Source: Gramella jeungdoensis (GTDB lineage: Bacteria; Bacteroidota; Bacteroidia; Flavobacteriales; Flavobacteriaceae). Taken from it: a stretch of 64,000 nucleotides of DNA. Each line of letters opens with the position of its first letter. Positions within the stretch are counted from its first letter, which is position 1. Where the stretch lies: contig NZ_JAMSCK010000001.1 of the NCBI RefSeq assembly GCF_023805255.1, positions 682,001 to 746,000 on the forward strand, given 5' to 3'. Both the position numbers and the translations under genes were made by a program. Below are positions 17,565 to 26,841 of this stretch, piece by piece. The notes under the pieces are model-generated. The model saw nothing but the letters and a program-made list of their open reading frames with translations. It was not told the origin of the DNA and made no database searches.

Positions 17565-19005
17565 TGGGGAAGGTTTTTTTGGTAGCTACTACATCTACTG
17601 GATAAGTGTATTACTGTTTATTGGTTATGGTGCCAGCCTTATAACACTTTATTTGGCAGGTATTATCCTGGCCAGAAGATCTATAAAACGAACCAAACAG
17701 AGATCAATTTTTCTAAGGACCGAAGATGTAGTAAGCGCAACCGATATTCCTTCGGTCACTATCATCGCACCTGCCTACAATGAAGGGCTTACCATTATTG
17801 AGAATGTTAAATCCCTGCTTTCAATTCAGTATCCTTATTATGAACTTATCCTGGTAAATGATGGAAGTAAGGATGACTCTCTGAAAAAACTGATCAAGGA
17901 GTTCGATCTGGAAAGACAGGACGCTACCTTTATTACTCAGCCTATACCTACAGCATCGGTAAAATATATCTATAGAAGTCGGCAAACAAAATATACCCAT
18001 CTTACGGTAATCGATAAAAATAATGGGGGAAAGGCCGATGCTATAAATGCGGGGGTGAATTTCGCCAATACTGAACTGGTAATCTTTACCGATGTGGATT
18101 GCATCATTGAGCAGGATGCGATCCTCAAGATGGTAAGGCCTTATCTGGAAGAAGATGATAAAGAGATCATTGGTTGTGGTGGTGGAATAGGTATCGCTAA
18201 TAATTCTATTATTAAGGATGGAATTTTAAGCGAGTTACGGCTCCCTTCCAGGCTTATTCCAATGCATCAGGTGGTGGAATACATCCGGGCATTTTTGCTT
18301 GGTAGAATGGCATGGAGTGAGATCAACGGATTGATGCTTATTTCCGGAGCCTTCGGAATGTATCCGAGAAAAAGAGTTATCGAGGTAGGAGGATTTAATC
18401 CCAAAACGGTAGGAGAAGATCTTGAACTTTGTATAAGGCTGCGGATGCATATGGAAGAGAAGAAGATTCCCTATAAGGTAGTGTACCTTCCAGAGACCTT
18501 ATGCTGGACGGAAGCTCCTTCAGATTATAATATCCTTATTAGGCAGAGGGACAGATGGGCAAGGGGACTATGGGAAACCATAAGCCTTCACAAAAAACTT
18601 TTCCTGAACCCGAAATACGGGAAAATGGGCTTGCTATACTATCCCTACTGGCTCATTTTTGAATTTGGGGCTCCGGTTGTCGAATTTTTAGGAATTATCT
18701 GTATGATCGCATTTGGTATTTTTGGCTGGATAGACTGGCCTTTTGCAATACTTCTTTTTTTTGCTGCTTACCTGGTTGGATGTGTATTCTCTACCATTGC
18801 TATATTTATGTATGTAAAGAGTTTTGATCATTATACCAAACCAAAGCAGGTTGTGGAATTATTACTGGCGGCATATCTGGAACCATTCCTGTATCATCCA
18901 TTTTTATTATTTGGCCAGATAAAGGGGTACTATAAAAAACTTTTTGATATTACCTCGGGCTGGGGCAACATGACCCGTAAAGGTTTTAAGGTTGTAAAGA
19001 AATAG
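17554..19005 (+). CDS. Processive family 2 glycosyltransferase (membrane polysaccharide synthase-like)
   Basis: A predicted polysaccharide synthase of 483 residues that elongates and probably exports a glycan across the inner membrane. A transmembrane helix (about 16-40) precedes the GT-A domain. Catalytic motifs are intact: PAYNEG (73-78), D103 in VNDGS, DVD at 180-182, ED at 288-289 in VGEDLE, and QRDRW (331-335), the QxxRW of processive enzymes. Three to four hydrophobic segments follow (about 357-445). It resembles PgaC/cellulose synthase-type enzymes without a PilZ domain. The start overlaps the HEAT-like gene by 11 bp. The product sugar cannot be read from sequence; the divergent YaiO barrel could be the outer-membrane exit. 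Confidence 0.9.
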   Translation: MWDSGEGFFGSYYIYWISVLLFIGYGASLITLYLAGIILARRSIKRTKQRSIFLRTEDVVSATDIPSVTIIAPAYNEGLTIIENVKSLLSIQYPYYELILVNDGSKDDSLKKLIKEFDLERQDATFITQPIPTASVKYIYRSRQTKYTHLTVIDKNNGGKADAINAGVNFANTELVIFTDVDCIIEQDAILKMVRPYLEEDDKEIIGCGGGIGIANNSIIKDGILSELRLPSRLIPMHQVVEYIRAFLLGRMAWSEINGLMLISGAFGMYPRKRVIEVGGFNPKTVGEDLELCIRLRMHMEEKKIPYKVVYLPETLCWTEAPSDYNILIRQRDRWARGLWETISLHKKLFLNPKYGKMGLLYYPYWLIFEFGAPVVEFLGIICMIAFGIFGWIDWPFAILLFFAAYLVGCVFSTIAIFMYVKSFDHYTKPKQVVELLLAAYLEPFLYHPFLLFGQIKGYYKKLFDITSGWGNMTRKGFKVVKK

Positions 19006-19044
19006 TCATATTCTTTATCAGAATTTTGTTTGATCCCAAAGCAT

Positions 19045-19078
19045 AAAAAAGCCCTGCACAGTAAGACCGGCAAGGCTT
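19045..19078 (-). terminator. Terminator after the 107-residue protein gene
   Basis: AAGCCCTGC (19049-19057) pairs with GCAAGGCTT (19070-19078) with one mismatch; on the minus strand the stem is followed by TTTTTTATGC. It also lies beyond the GT2 stop codon but has no T-run in that direction. Confidence 0.6.
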
Positions 19079-19117
19079 AATCACCTGAAAACATCAGGAT
19101 CCGTCCGAAGAGAGAAC

Positions 19118-19441
19118 TTAATTTTTTATCCAATATTGTGGAGGCGTATCTTCACTTTTCTGATTCCAGTAATCAGCGGTTACTTTATGCCCGTCGAACG
19201 TCTTTAATTTCCTTTCATAGATCCAGATCACGGGATTAAAGACCATATCGTTAACGGCAACGGTGTATAGTTGGGGTTCCTCTTCACTTTTACGCTTTTC
19301 TTCTTCTATGATCACTTCAAACCCATTATGTTCCAGCAAATCTTTAAGAAAATCTTTACGGGATTCATCTACCTTTTTCTCAATAAAGGTGACTCTTGTG
19401 TCTCCAATGCTTCCAAAGCTATGTCTTCCTTCTATTGCCAT
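19118..19441 (-). CDS. Conserved small protein of unknown function
   Basis: A 107-residue soluble protein with no signal peptide or membrane segment. It is acidic and Lys/Glu-rich, with a beta-rich middle (PQLYTVAVNDMVFNPVIWIYERKL) and an aromatic C-terminus (DYWNQKSEDTPPQYWIKN). I recognise no named domain. It lies 6 bp after nuoN on the same strand and before a terminator, so it is probably the last gene of the complex I transcript. Whether it serves complex I is unknown; its position is the only hint. Confidence 0.7.
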   Translation of the reverse strand: MAIEGRHSFGSIGDTRVTFIEKKVDESRKDFLKDLLEHNGFEVIIEEEKRKSEEEPQLYTVAVNDMVFNPVIWIYERKLKTFDGHKVTADYWNQKSEDTPPQYWIKN

Positions 19442-19447
19442 AATTCC

Positions 19448-20875
19448 TTATTTAAAAGCAGCGCTTAGTTGATATATATAGTCGTAGAGCGGACTGTAAA
19501 GTCCTAATATTAATATTCCCAATACCGTTATGATCAGGCCAAGTCTCATATAAAGTTTGTTCTTAAAGAAGGGGATAGGGTCTGTTCCTTTTCTTAGGAA
19601 TATCGCCCTTATCACCAAAAGGTAATAATAGAGTGAGATGGTAACATTCACTACCGCAAGGAATACCAACAGATAATAGCCTTTACTGGCCGCAGCGGTA
19701 AAGAGGAAGAATTTTCCAAAGAATCCTGCCACGGGAGGGATACCTGCAAGTGAGAAAAGAGCAAGCATCATCACAAGGCTTAATTTAGGATTGGTTCGAT
19801 AAAGACCTTCATAATCACTCAAATTCTCTTTCCCGGTTTTTAAAGAAATTGCCTGAACCACCCCAAATGCGGCAAGGTTGGAAAAGATATAGATCAACAC
19901 GAAATAGACCACTGTGGTAGTTCCTAACTGGGTGCCCGTGATAAGGCCTAACAGTATAAAACCAGCCTGAGCGATCGAAGAAAATGCCAGGAAGCGTTTC
20001 ATATTTTGCTGGCGCAGTGCAAACAGGTTTCCGGTAAACATGGTCGCCAGCGCTATTCCGTAGACCAGATTCTCCCAGATATGCATAAGAGGTTTAAGGA
20101 CACTGAACAGCAGGATCATCAGAATGAATACCGCAGCCCCCTTGGAAATTACAGAAAGGTAGGAGGCGATGCTTATTGGAGCTCCCTCATAAACATCGGC
20201 GGTCCAGAAATGGAAAGGAACCAGTGATATCTTGAATGCCAGTCCTGTAAAGAAGAGGACGAATCCAAGTATGCTTAAATTAGTTTCGGTTAAACCCAGA
20301 ACGATCTGATCAAAATATATTGAGCCGGTGGTGGCATATAGCATAGATATCCCAAAAAGTGAAACCCCTGAGGCAAGTGCGGCAGAAAGTATAAGTTTAA
20401 TTCCCGCTTCACTGGATTTTCTTTGCATAATTTCAAAAGCAGCCAGCGCAGCAACGGGTAAGGTTGAAAGTTCGAGACCAATATAGAACATCAGGAAGTC
20501 ACCGGCCGAGATCATAAAATACATACCCAGCAAAGAAGCGAACAGAAGAATAAAGAATTCTGTACTTCGGTCATTCTCGACCACCTTTTCCTTTATCCAG
20601 TCGGCCGCCTGAAGCAACAGAATGAAAACACCTAAATTAAGTACGCTCTTGAAGAAGTGGATAAGATCATTGCTTCTAAACATTCCACCAAAGAGACTGC
20701 TTTCCTGCAAGGGGAAAAAACCCGAAAGGGTATGTATACCGAACAGTAACAAGGCCAGGTTTACAATGCTGCTCTTTTTACTGTCAGCAACGATGATTTC
20801 TGCAACTATCAGGAGGAGTATGATTCCCAGCAGGATCATCTCGTGGCGCATCAGGAAAAAACTATTTAAATCCAT
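19448..20875 (-). CDS. nuoN: NADH-quinone oxidoreductase-type subunit N
   Basis: An antiporter-like proton-pumping subunit of the complex I membrane arm. Its 475 residues contain about 14 hydrophobic helices. The Proton_antipo_M core has a Glu in FYIGLELSTLPVAAL (near 130-145), a Lys in FKISLVPFHFWTADVYEGAP (near 223-242) and FSLAGIPPVAGFFGKF (near 395-410). Length matches NuoN. It is the last nuo gene, 18 bp after nuoM. Confidence 0.95.
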   Translation of the reverse strand: MDLNSFFLMRHEMILLGIILLLIVAEIIVADSKKSSIVNLALLLFGIHTLSGFFPLQESSLFGGMFRSNDLIHFFKSVLNLGVFILLLQAADWIKEKVVENDRSTEFFILLFASLLGMYFMISAGDFLMFYIGLELSTLPVAALAAFEIMQRKSSEAGIKLILSAALASGVSLFGISMLYATTGSIYFDQIVLGLTETNLSILGFVLFFTGLAFKISLVPFHFWTADVYEGAPISIASYLSVISKGAAVFILMILLFSVLKPLMHIWENLVYGIALATMFTGNLFALRQQNMKRFLAFSSIAQAGFILLGLITGTQLGTTTVVYFVLIYIFSNLAAFGVVQAISLKTGKENLSDYEGLYRTNPKLSLVMMLALFSLAGIPPVAGFFGKFFLFTAAASKGYYLLVFLAVVNVTISLYYYLLVIRAIFLRKGTDPIPFFKNKLYMRLGLIITVLGILILGLYSPLYDYIYQLSAAFK

Positions 20876-20893
20876 TTCAGTACAACTTTAATT

Positions 20894-22381
20894 TTATAAT
20901 ACTCCCTGAATAAAAGGTTCAAGGCTTTCCAGGATCATATTGCTCAGCCAGAGTGGAGCTACCCCTATCCCAATAATGGGAATAAGCAATAACAGAACTC
21001 CCGTTTTTTCATACCAGGTGGCTTTGGGCAGGTTGAGGTATGCTTCATTCTTTACCGGCCCCATCAGCATTATACCCACCACTCTTAATACATAGACTGC
21101 TGTGACCACGATCGCTGAAATGGAAACAATGGTCACTATCCGGTAGAACATATCATCGTGCAGGAATGCCCCCATAAAGATGTTCATTTCGGCTACAAAT
21201 CCACTGAATCCGGGGAGTCCAAGCAGTGCCAGGCCGGCCACCACATAGATCACCGAGATAAACGGAATAACTTTGAGCAGTCCTCCCAGCTTCGTGATAT
21301 CCCTGGTATGTGTTCTGCCATAGACCATTCCTATAAGTGCGAAGAAGAGAGCAGTCATAAATCCGTGTGAGAGGGATTGCAAAATTGCCCCGTTCCAGGC
21401 AGTCTTGTTTAGCATTAAAAGCGCAAAACTTACCATTCCCAGGTGGCTAACCGAAGCATAGGCGTTTATATATTTAAGGTCGGTTTGTCTTAATGCAGCA
21501 AAAGCTCCATAGATCACTCCGATAGCCGAGAGAATTATAAAGAACCAGGACCATTCCAGGGCCCCTTCGGGTAGAAGGTACATTGCAACCCTGAAAATAC
21601 CGTAACCACCAAGTTTCATCAATACACCGGCGTGCAGCATCGACACGGCGGTAGGAGCAGAGGCATGTCCATCGGGCGACCAGGTATGGAAAGGGAAAAG
21701 GGCTCCCAGCACGGCAAATCCTATAAAGGTCATCGGGAAGAACAGTTTCTGGGCTTCAAAAGGAATGTTCACCTTTGCGATCTCCAGGATGTTGAAGGTT
21801 AATGCTCCGCCATCGGCATTTGAATTAAAATAGATTCCCAGGATACCAACAAGAAGTACCGCAGAGGCACCCATCAGCATCAGGGTAAGTTTCATTGCGG
21901 AGTATTCTTTGGGGCCTGAACCCCATATGCCAATAAGCAGGTACATCGGGATCACTGCTATTTCATAAAAAACGAACATCGTAAACAGGTCCAGGGAGAT
22001 AAAGAAACCATATACTCCGGTTGAAAGTACTATAAGGGAAACGAAAAACTCCTTGGGTAGATCGTCAATTTTCCAGGATATAAAGACCCCGGCTAGTACG
22101 ACTATGGATGTAAGGGTGATAAGTGCCACAGAGATCCCATCCACTCCTATACTGTAGTGGATGTTGAGTTGTTCGAACCATGGCAGGTCACGGGTAAATA
22201 ACATGATCTCTTTGCTCACCTCTCTTTCCTTTATATAGGCGAAGATGAGGTTCAGGGCCATGCCCAACTGGATGATTCCCCCGCACATAGCTATCATCCG
22301 GGCCTGTTTCAGGCCTTTGGAAAAGACCAATGCCAGGATCACCAGTACCGGAACTATAACAAAAAGTGATAAGATATCCAT
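20894..22381 (-). CDS. nuoM: NADH-quinone oxidoreductase-type subunit M
   Basis: Second antiporter-like subunit of the membrane arm. Conserved elements include FYEIAVIPMYLLIGIWG with the essential Glu (near 137-153), FAVLGALFPFHTWSPDGHASAP (near 220-241) with the TM7 region, and GLPGFSGFVAEMNIFMG (near 392-408) in the C-terminal half. I start at the ATG 22379-22381 (495 aa); a TTG three codons earlier abuts the nuoL stop codon and is less likely. Fourteen hydrophobic helices are expected for this length. Confidence 0.95.
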   Translation of the reverse strand: MDILSLFVIVPVLVILALVFSKGLKQARMIAMCGGIIQLGMALNLIFAYIKEREVSKEIMLFTRDLPWFEQLNIHYSIGVDGISVALITLTSIVVLAGVFISWKIDDLPKEFFVSLIVLSTGVYGFFISLDLFTMFVFYEIAVIPMYLLIGIWGSGPKEYSAMKLTLMLMGASAVLLVGILGIYFNSNADGGALTFNILEIAKVNIPFEAQKLFFPMTFIGFAVLGALFPFHTWSPDGHASAPTAVSMLHAGVLMKLGGYGIFRVAMYLLPEGALEWSWFFIILSAIGVIYGAFAALRQTDLKYINAYASVSHLGMVSFALLMLNKTAWNGAILQSLSHGFMTALFFALIGMVYGRTHTRDITKLGGLLKVIPFISVIYVVAGLALLGLPGFSGFVAEMNIFMGAFLHDDMFYRIVTIVSISAIVVTAVYVLRVVGIMLMGPVKNEAYLNLPKATWYEKTGVLLLLIPIIGIGVAPLWLSNMILESLEPFIQGVL

Positions 22382-22390
22382 AATACTCAA

Positions 22391-24310
22391 TTAGTTAGTC
22401 CATAAATAAATAAACATGAAAGCGATCACTACGAAGCCCGCAATGAGGCCAAAAGCATAGTCCTGTAGTTTTCCGGATTGGATGCCTTTGATTTTTTCTG
22501 AAATCACCACTGTTTTGTTGCCAATTCCTTCCATGGTCCCGTCTACAAATTTCTTATCGAACCAGGCAATGGGAGCAGCCACATTCTTGAAGAAAATGGT
22601 TCGGGCCATAAAAAGGTAGATCTCATCGAAATAAAACTTCCTGCTGGTACATTTGTAAAACACCCCAAAAGCATTGGCAAATCTGGAAGCCAGGTCATTT
22701 TCTTTTTTATAGAATATCCAGGCCATCAAAATTCCAACAGCACCGGCTCCTGTCGCTATAACGGCGAGCGGCACATTTATATGGGTATCAAAGCCTGCTT
22801 TGTCAGCCGAAATGAATTCACTAAAAGGAACAAATCCGGCAACCATGCTTAAAACAGCAAGGACGACAAGCGGTATTACCATCGAACCAGGTGATTCGTG
22901 TGGAGAATGTTTGTAGCTGGTGTCCTTTCCCCAGAAAATTCCGAAGTAGATCCTGAAAATATAGAAGGCGGTAAGTCCGGCTACAAAAACTCCAATAAGG
23001 TAAAGGAACTGGTTGTTCTCATATGCGGCCACTAGGATCTCATCCTTACTCCAGAAACCTGCCAAAGGCGGAACTCCTGCTATGGCTAAAGCAGCAATTA
23101 AGAAAGTGATATTGGTAACAGGCATATATTTCCTTAATCCGCCCATATCTTGTAAAAGATTACTATGAACTGCGTGGATCACAGAACCTGCACCAAGGAA
23201 TAAAAGGGCTTTGAACATCGCGTGGGTGAAGAGGTGGAACATAGAAGCCATAAAGCCAACTCCTTCGTGCCCATCATAACCTGAGAGCCCTAGAGCCATC
23301 ATCATATAGCCCAATTGAGACATTGTAGAGAACGCCAGTACTCTTTTAATATCTGTTTGAGTGATCGCAATGATTGCTGCAAACAGGGCAGAAAAAGCCC
23401 CGACATAGGCCACGATATGGAGAACAAATCCCTCTTCCACTATGTAGAACATCGGGAATAAACGAGCTACCAGATATACGCCTGCAACTACCATCGTAGC
23501 GGCGTGTATGAGTGCTGATACAGGGGTTGGTCCTTCCATAGCATCGGGCAGCCAGATATGTAGCGGGAACATTGCCGATTTTCCGGCGCCACCCATAAAG
23601 ATGAGGATGAGTGCCCAGGCCAGTACCGATAATCCCATAAAGGAAGTGGAAGCCCAGCTGGTCAAAATACTACCTTCAGGATCATTTAAAGTCTGAAAAT
23701 CGAAGGTATTGGTATAATATCCAATGATGAATATTCCTATCAGAAATCCGAAATCGGCAAACCTGGTCACTATGAAGGCTTTCTTAGCCGCTGCAATAGC
23801 TGAGGTTTTGGTGTAATAATAACCTATCAACAGAAAAGACGACACTCCTACCAGTTCCCAGAAGATATAGATCTGGAACAGGTTAGTGGCCAGTACCAGT
23901 CCATACATGGAGAAGGTAAATAAAGACAGATAGGCGAAGAATCTCGTAAAGCCATCGTCGCCTTTCATATAACCCCTGCTGTAAATGTTTACCATGAGAG
24001 AAACGGTTGATACAACAACCAGCATCATGACAGAGATTGGATCTATAAGAACCCCCATATCTATATGCAGGCTTTCGGTGAAATGAATCCAGACTGTCTT
24101 TTCGGTAAAGGTCTGGTAAACCCCATTTAGTTTTCCCTCAACCATAAAGTACTGCCAGGCCGCAAAGTAGGATAGGATTGTTGAAATGGCGATACCCAGA
24201 ACCCCAATATAACCTGATATTCCGGCTTTTATTTTTTGGCTGAAGATCCCGAGAACCAGAAAAACGATCAGTGGAATTAATGGGATCAAAAAGATATAAT
24301 TTAGGTTCAT
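22391..24310 (-). CDS. nuoL: NADH-quinone oxidoreductase-type subunit L
   Basis: The distal and largest pumping subunit, whose C-terminal lateral helix braces the membrane arm. The 639 residues show FWELVGVSSFLLIGYY (near 148-163), GKSAMFPLHIWLPDAMEGPTPVSA (near 242-265) with the TM7 Lys, HLFTHAMFKALLFLGAG (near 360-376), and a C-terminal extension ending in a hydrophobic helix (near 615-636), as in NuoL. There is a GVPPLAGFWSKDE motif near 415-427. It follows nuoK after 12 bp. Confidence 0.96.
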   Translation of the reverse strand: MNLNYIFLIPLIPLIVFLVLGIFSQKIKAGISGYIGVLGIAISTILSYFAAWQYFMVEGKLNGVYQTFTEKTVWIHFTESLHIDMGVLIDPISVMMLVVVSTVSLMVNIYSRGYMKGDDGFTRFFAYLSLFTFSMYGLVLATNLFQIYIFWELVGVSSFLLIGYYYTKTSAIAAAKKAFIVTRFADFGFLIGIFIIGYYTNTFDFQTLNDPEGSILTSWASTSFMGLSVLAWALILIFMGGAGKSAMFPLHIWLPDAMEGPTPVSALIHAATMVVAGVYLVARLFPMFYIVEEGFVLHIVAYVGAFSALFAAIIAITQTDIKRVLAFSTMSQLGYMMMALGLSGYDGHEGVGFMASMFHLFTHAMFKALLFLGAGSVIHAVHSNLLQDMGGLRKYMPVTNITFLIAALAIAGVPPLAGFWSKDEILVAAYENNQFLYLIGVFVAGLTAFYIFRIYFGIFWGKDTSYKHSPHESPGSMVIPLVVLAVLSMVAGFVPFSEFISADKAGFDTHINVPLAVIATGAGAVGILMAWIFYKKENDLASRFANAFGVFYKCTSRKFYFDEIYLFMARTIFFKNVAAPIAWFDKKFVDGTMEGIGNKTVVISEKIKGIQSGKLQDYAFGLIAGFVVIAFMFIYLWTN

Positions 24311-24322
24311 AGTTGTTGAGAT

Positions 24323-24640
24323 TTAATACTTCATCGTTTCGGTTTCTTTTATATCCACAGAGCTCGTTTTTCTGTAGAGATTTATAATAATGGCCACTGC
24401 CAGGGCTGTTTCTGCCGCAGCAACTGCGATTATAAAGATCCCGTAGATCATTCCTTCCAGGATATCGGGAAAGAGGTATTTATTGATCACTACAAAATTT
24501 ATTACAGTAGAGTTAAGAATAAGTTCTACCGAGATAAGAATTGAGATGAGGTTCTTTCGGGTAATGAATCCATAAACTCCTATAAAGAACAGGATAGAGC
24601 TCAGAACTAAAATTTCATGTATGCTTACTCCGGGAATCAT
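24323..24640 (-). CDS. nuoK: NADH-quinone oxidoreductase-type subunit K
   Basis: A small membrane-arm subunit with three transmembrane helices in 105 residues. Two conserved buried acidic residues of NuoK are present: Glu in LISVELILNS (near 36-45) and Glu in AVAAAETALAVAI (near 73-85). The family has about 100 residues, so this is full length. A 51-bp spacer separates it from nuoJ. Confidence 0.95.
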   Translation of the reverse strand: MIPGVSIHEILVLSSILFFIGVYGFITRKNLISILISVELILNSTVINFVVINKYLFPDILEGMIYGIFIIAVAAAETALAVAIIINLYRKTSSVDIKETETMKY

Positions 24641-24691
24641 ATTTTCAATGTTTGGGGTCTGCAGACCCTGAGTTAATTAATTGGTTGTCTG

Positions 24692-25291
24692 TTATAAAGG
24701 GATCTCCTCTTCAAGGATCTCCACTTTCATGGATTCAATTTCTTTTATCTCTTTCTGTGGTTTGGTTTTATTTGGAGTTATTTTTTTCTCTTCTTTATGG
24801 CTTCCCCGGGCCACTACGATTGCTCCAATCATTGCTGAAAGGAGTAAGACGCTAATCACCTCAAAAGGAAGGATGAATCCACCGGCACCATAGCTTAGAA
24901 GTTTTTCACCTATCTGGGCTGTAGTTGTTGTGGTAGCATTTAAACTAACATTAAAATCATAGGAATAGATCGAGGTAATGAAAATTCCCAATCCTGCCAG
25001 GCAAAGCAATGCACTGATCAACCTCCGGAGAGGACGGGCAGTTTCCAGTTCCATTTCTATGTGATGTACAAGAAGTACAGAGAAGATCATTAAAACTATT
25101 ATTCCTCCCGCATACACCGTTAGCTGGATAGCAGCCAGGAAATTATAATCAAACAGGAAATAAAGGCCCGCAATCCCTATCAGTACAAATAACAGGTATA
25201 TCACAGAACGCAACATTTTGCGACTGCTAACCGAAGCGATTGCGAACGCGATCATAATTACTGCCAGGATATAAAATATTATTCTTTCCAT
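24692..25291 (-). CDS. nuoJ: NADH-quinone oxidoreductase-type subunit J
   Basis: Membrane-arm subunit with five predicted helices in 199 residues. The family signature FVLIGIAGLYFLFDYNFLAA (near 35-54) and the VYAGGIIVLMIFSVLLV stretch (near 59-75) carry the pi-bulge helix that changes shape in the complex I cycle. A charged C-terminal tail (after about 160) is longer than in E. coli and is common in Bacteroidetes. It follows nuoI after 5 bp. Confidence 0.94.
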   Translation of the reverse strand: MERIIFYILAVIMIAFAIASVSSRKMLRSVIYLLFVLIGIAGLYFLFDYNFLAAIQLTVYAGGIIVLMIFSVLLVHHIEMELETARPLRRLISALLCLAGLGIFITSIYSYDFNVSLNATTTTTAQIGEKLLSYGAGGFILPFEVISVLLLSAMIGAIVVARGSHKEEKKITPNKTKPQKEIKEIESMKVEILEEEIPL

Positions 25292-25296
25292 ATTTT

Positions 25297-25773
25297 TTAT
25301 TCTTCTACACCGGCTCTAACCTTAGAACCGGGTTGGTTTAAAACTCTGGTAAGCTGGGTTCTGTCATATACTGAATTTTCGAAATTCTGGGCCCATTTAA
25401 TTGCATCGCTTGGGCAGGCATCTACACACAACCCACACTGGGTGCACATTCCGAAATGGTAGATATGCTGGTCAATGATCTTTTTCTTTTTACCGGTGTT
25501 TTCATCTATCACCCTGTCCCAGATGATCTCTATGCTTCCATTGGGGCAGGCCAGTTCACATTTCTGGCAACCGGTACAACTATGTTCATTGTTTTCATCG
25601 TGAGGCATTACCACCTCTCCGCGAAAGCGTTCGAACATTTTCAGGGTATCCCTATTATCAGGATACTGCTGGGTAATAGCTCCTTTCCGGGAATTCAGAA
25701 AATATTTTCCTGTCACGCTCATCCCTGTGAGCAGTGTCTTAATTCCGTTATATATATCAGAGAGATAGCTCAT
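25297..25773 (-). CDS. nuoI: NADH-quinone oxidoreductase-type subunit I
   Basis: Carries the two [4Fe-4S] clusters N6a and N6b that pass electrons to N2 in NuoB. Of 158 residues, the two binding motifs are intact: C66-x2-C69-x2-C72-x3-C76 and C110-x2-C113-x2-C116-x3-C120. The loop between them (about 80-108) is typical. Since NuoE, NuoF and NuoG are not encoded here, NuoI may be the cluster entry point for electrons from a soluble donor such as ferredoxin (inference). Confidence 0.96.
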   Translation of the reverse strand: MSYLSDIYNGIKTLLTGMSVTGKYFLNSRKGAITQQYPDNRDTLKMFERFRGEVVMPHDENNEHSCTGCQKCELACPNGSIEIIWDRVIDENTGKKKKIIDQHIYHFGMCTQCGLCVDACPSDAIKWAQNFENSVYDRTQLTRVLNQPGSKVRAGVEE

Positions 25774-25778
25774 AATTT

Positions 25779-26831
25779 CTAAAATTGAATACTAAGATTT
25801 AGCCATACTATTACTGCCATAATTACTATGTTCACCAGGTTTATAGGTAACAGGTATTTCCATTCCAGGGTGAGTAACTGGTCTACCCTAAGTCTTGGGA
25901 AGGTCCAGCGGAACCACATCATTAAGAAAACCAGTATGAATGTTTTGGCCAGGAACCAGAAAACTCCAAGCCAGGGTATAGACTCAGTAACCCCAAAAGG
26001 TGAGAGCCAGCCGCCAAAGAATACCGTGGTAGCTATAGCCGCGATTATGAACATATTTATGAACTCAGCAAGGAAGAAGTAAGCAAACTTCATCCCCGAA
26101 TATTCGGTGTGAAATCCTGCACCTAATTCAGATTCTGCCTCGACCATATCAAAGGGAGCCCGGTTGGTTTCCGCGGTTCCGGCTATCATAAAAACCATAA
26201 AGGCAATAATTGCTGGGATATGTCCCTGTACAATTAGCCATCCGTTCTTTTGAACTTCCACGATCTCTGATAGCTGAAGACTTTGGGTTAGCAGAACCAT
26301 GGTTAACAATGATAGGCCTACTGAAAGTTCATAGCTTATGGTTTGTACTCCGCTTCGCATGGCACCTATGAGAGAGAACTTGTTATTACTACTCCAGCCT
26401 CCAAGAAGAATTCCAATAACACCTATAGAGGAGATCGCAATAAGAAAAAAGAGGCCAATATTAAGATCATAAGCCTGAAGCTTTTGGGTAAAAGGAAATA
26501 TCCCAAGGGCCATTAATGATGTAATGATCACAAAATAGGGGGCAAGATTGTAAAGAAATTTATCGGCTTTAACCGTACCGGTAAGTTCCTTGGAAACCAG
26601 CTTCAGGGCATCGGCCATTGTTTGTAGCAGGCCGTGGTAACCCACCCGGTTTGGGCCTAACCTTAGCTGGAACCAGGCGGCAACCTTTCTTTCCAGTAAT
26701 ACCAGATAGAGACCAAGGACAGCAAAGATCCCCAGGTAAATAAGAGCGATCATAGCCATTTTAGGAAGCCCGGTAATTTCAGCAGGAATAATGCTTAAAA
26801 AAAGATTGTTTATGTTGATCAATGTATTCAT
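25779..26831 (-). CDS. nuoH: NADH-quinone oxidoreductase-type subunit H
   Basis: Membrane-arm subunit forming the quinone chamber and linking it to the pumping subunits. Eight helices are expected. Conserved LLERKVAAWFQLRLGPNRVG (near 49-68), the quinone-site acidic loop APFDMVEAESELGAGFHTEYSG (near 220-241) and WFRWTFPRLRVDQL (near 305-318) are all present. I start at the ATG 26829-26831 (MNTLININN, 350 aa), 10 bp after nuoD; an upstream in-frame start at 26867 would overlap nuoD. nuoH directly follows nuoD, where nuoEFG sit in 14-gene operons. Confidence 0.94.
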   Translation of the reverse strand: MNTLININNLFLSIIPAEITGLPKMAMIALIYLGIFAVLGLYLVLLERKVAAWFQLRLGPNRVGYHGLLQTMADALKLVSKELTGTVKADKFLYNLAPYFVIITSLMALGIFPFTQKLQAYDLNIGLFFLIAISSIGVIGILLGGWSSNNKFSLIGAMRSGVQTISYELSVGLSLLTMVLLTQSLQLSEIVEVQKNGWLIVQGHIPAIIAFMVFMIAGTAETNRAPFDMVEAESELGAGFHTEYSGMKFAYFFLAEFINMFIIAAIATTVFFGGWLSPFGVTESIPWLGVFWFLAKTFILVFLMMWFRWTFPRLRVDQLLTLEWKYLLPINLVNIVIMAVIVWLNLSIQF

Positions 26832-26841
26832 ATCACATAAT

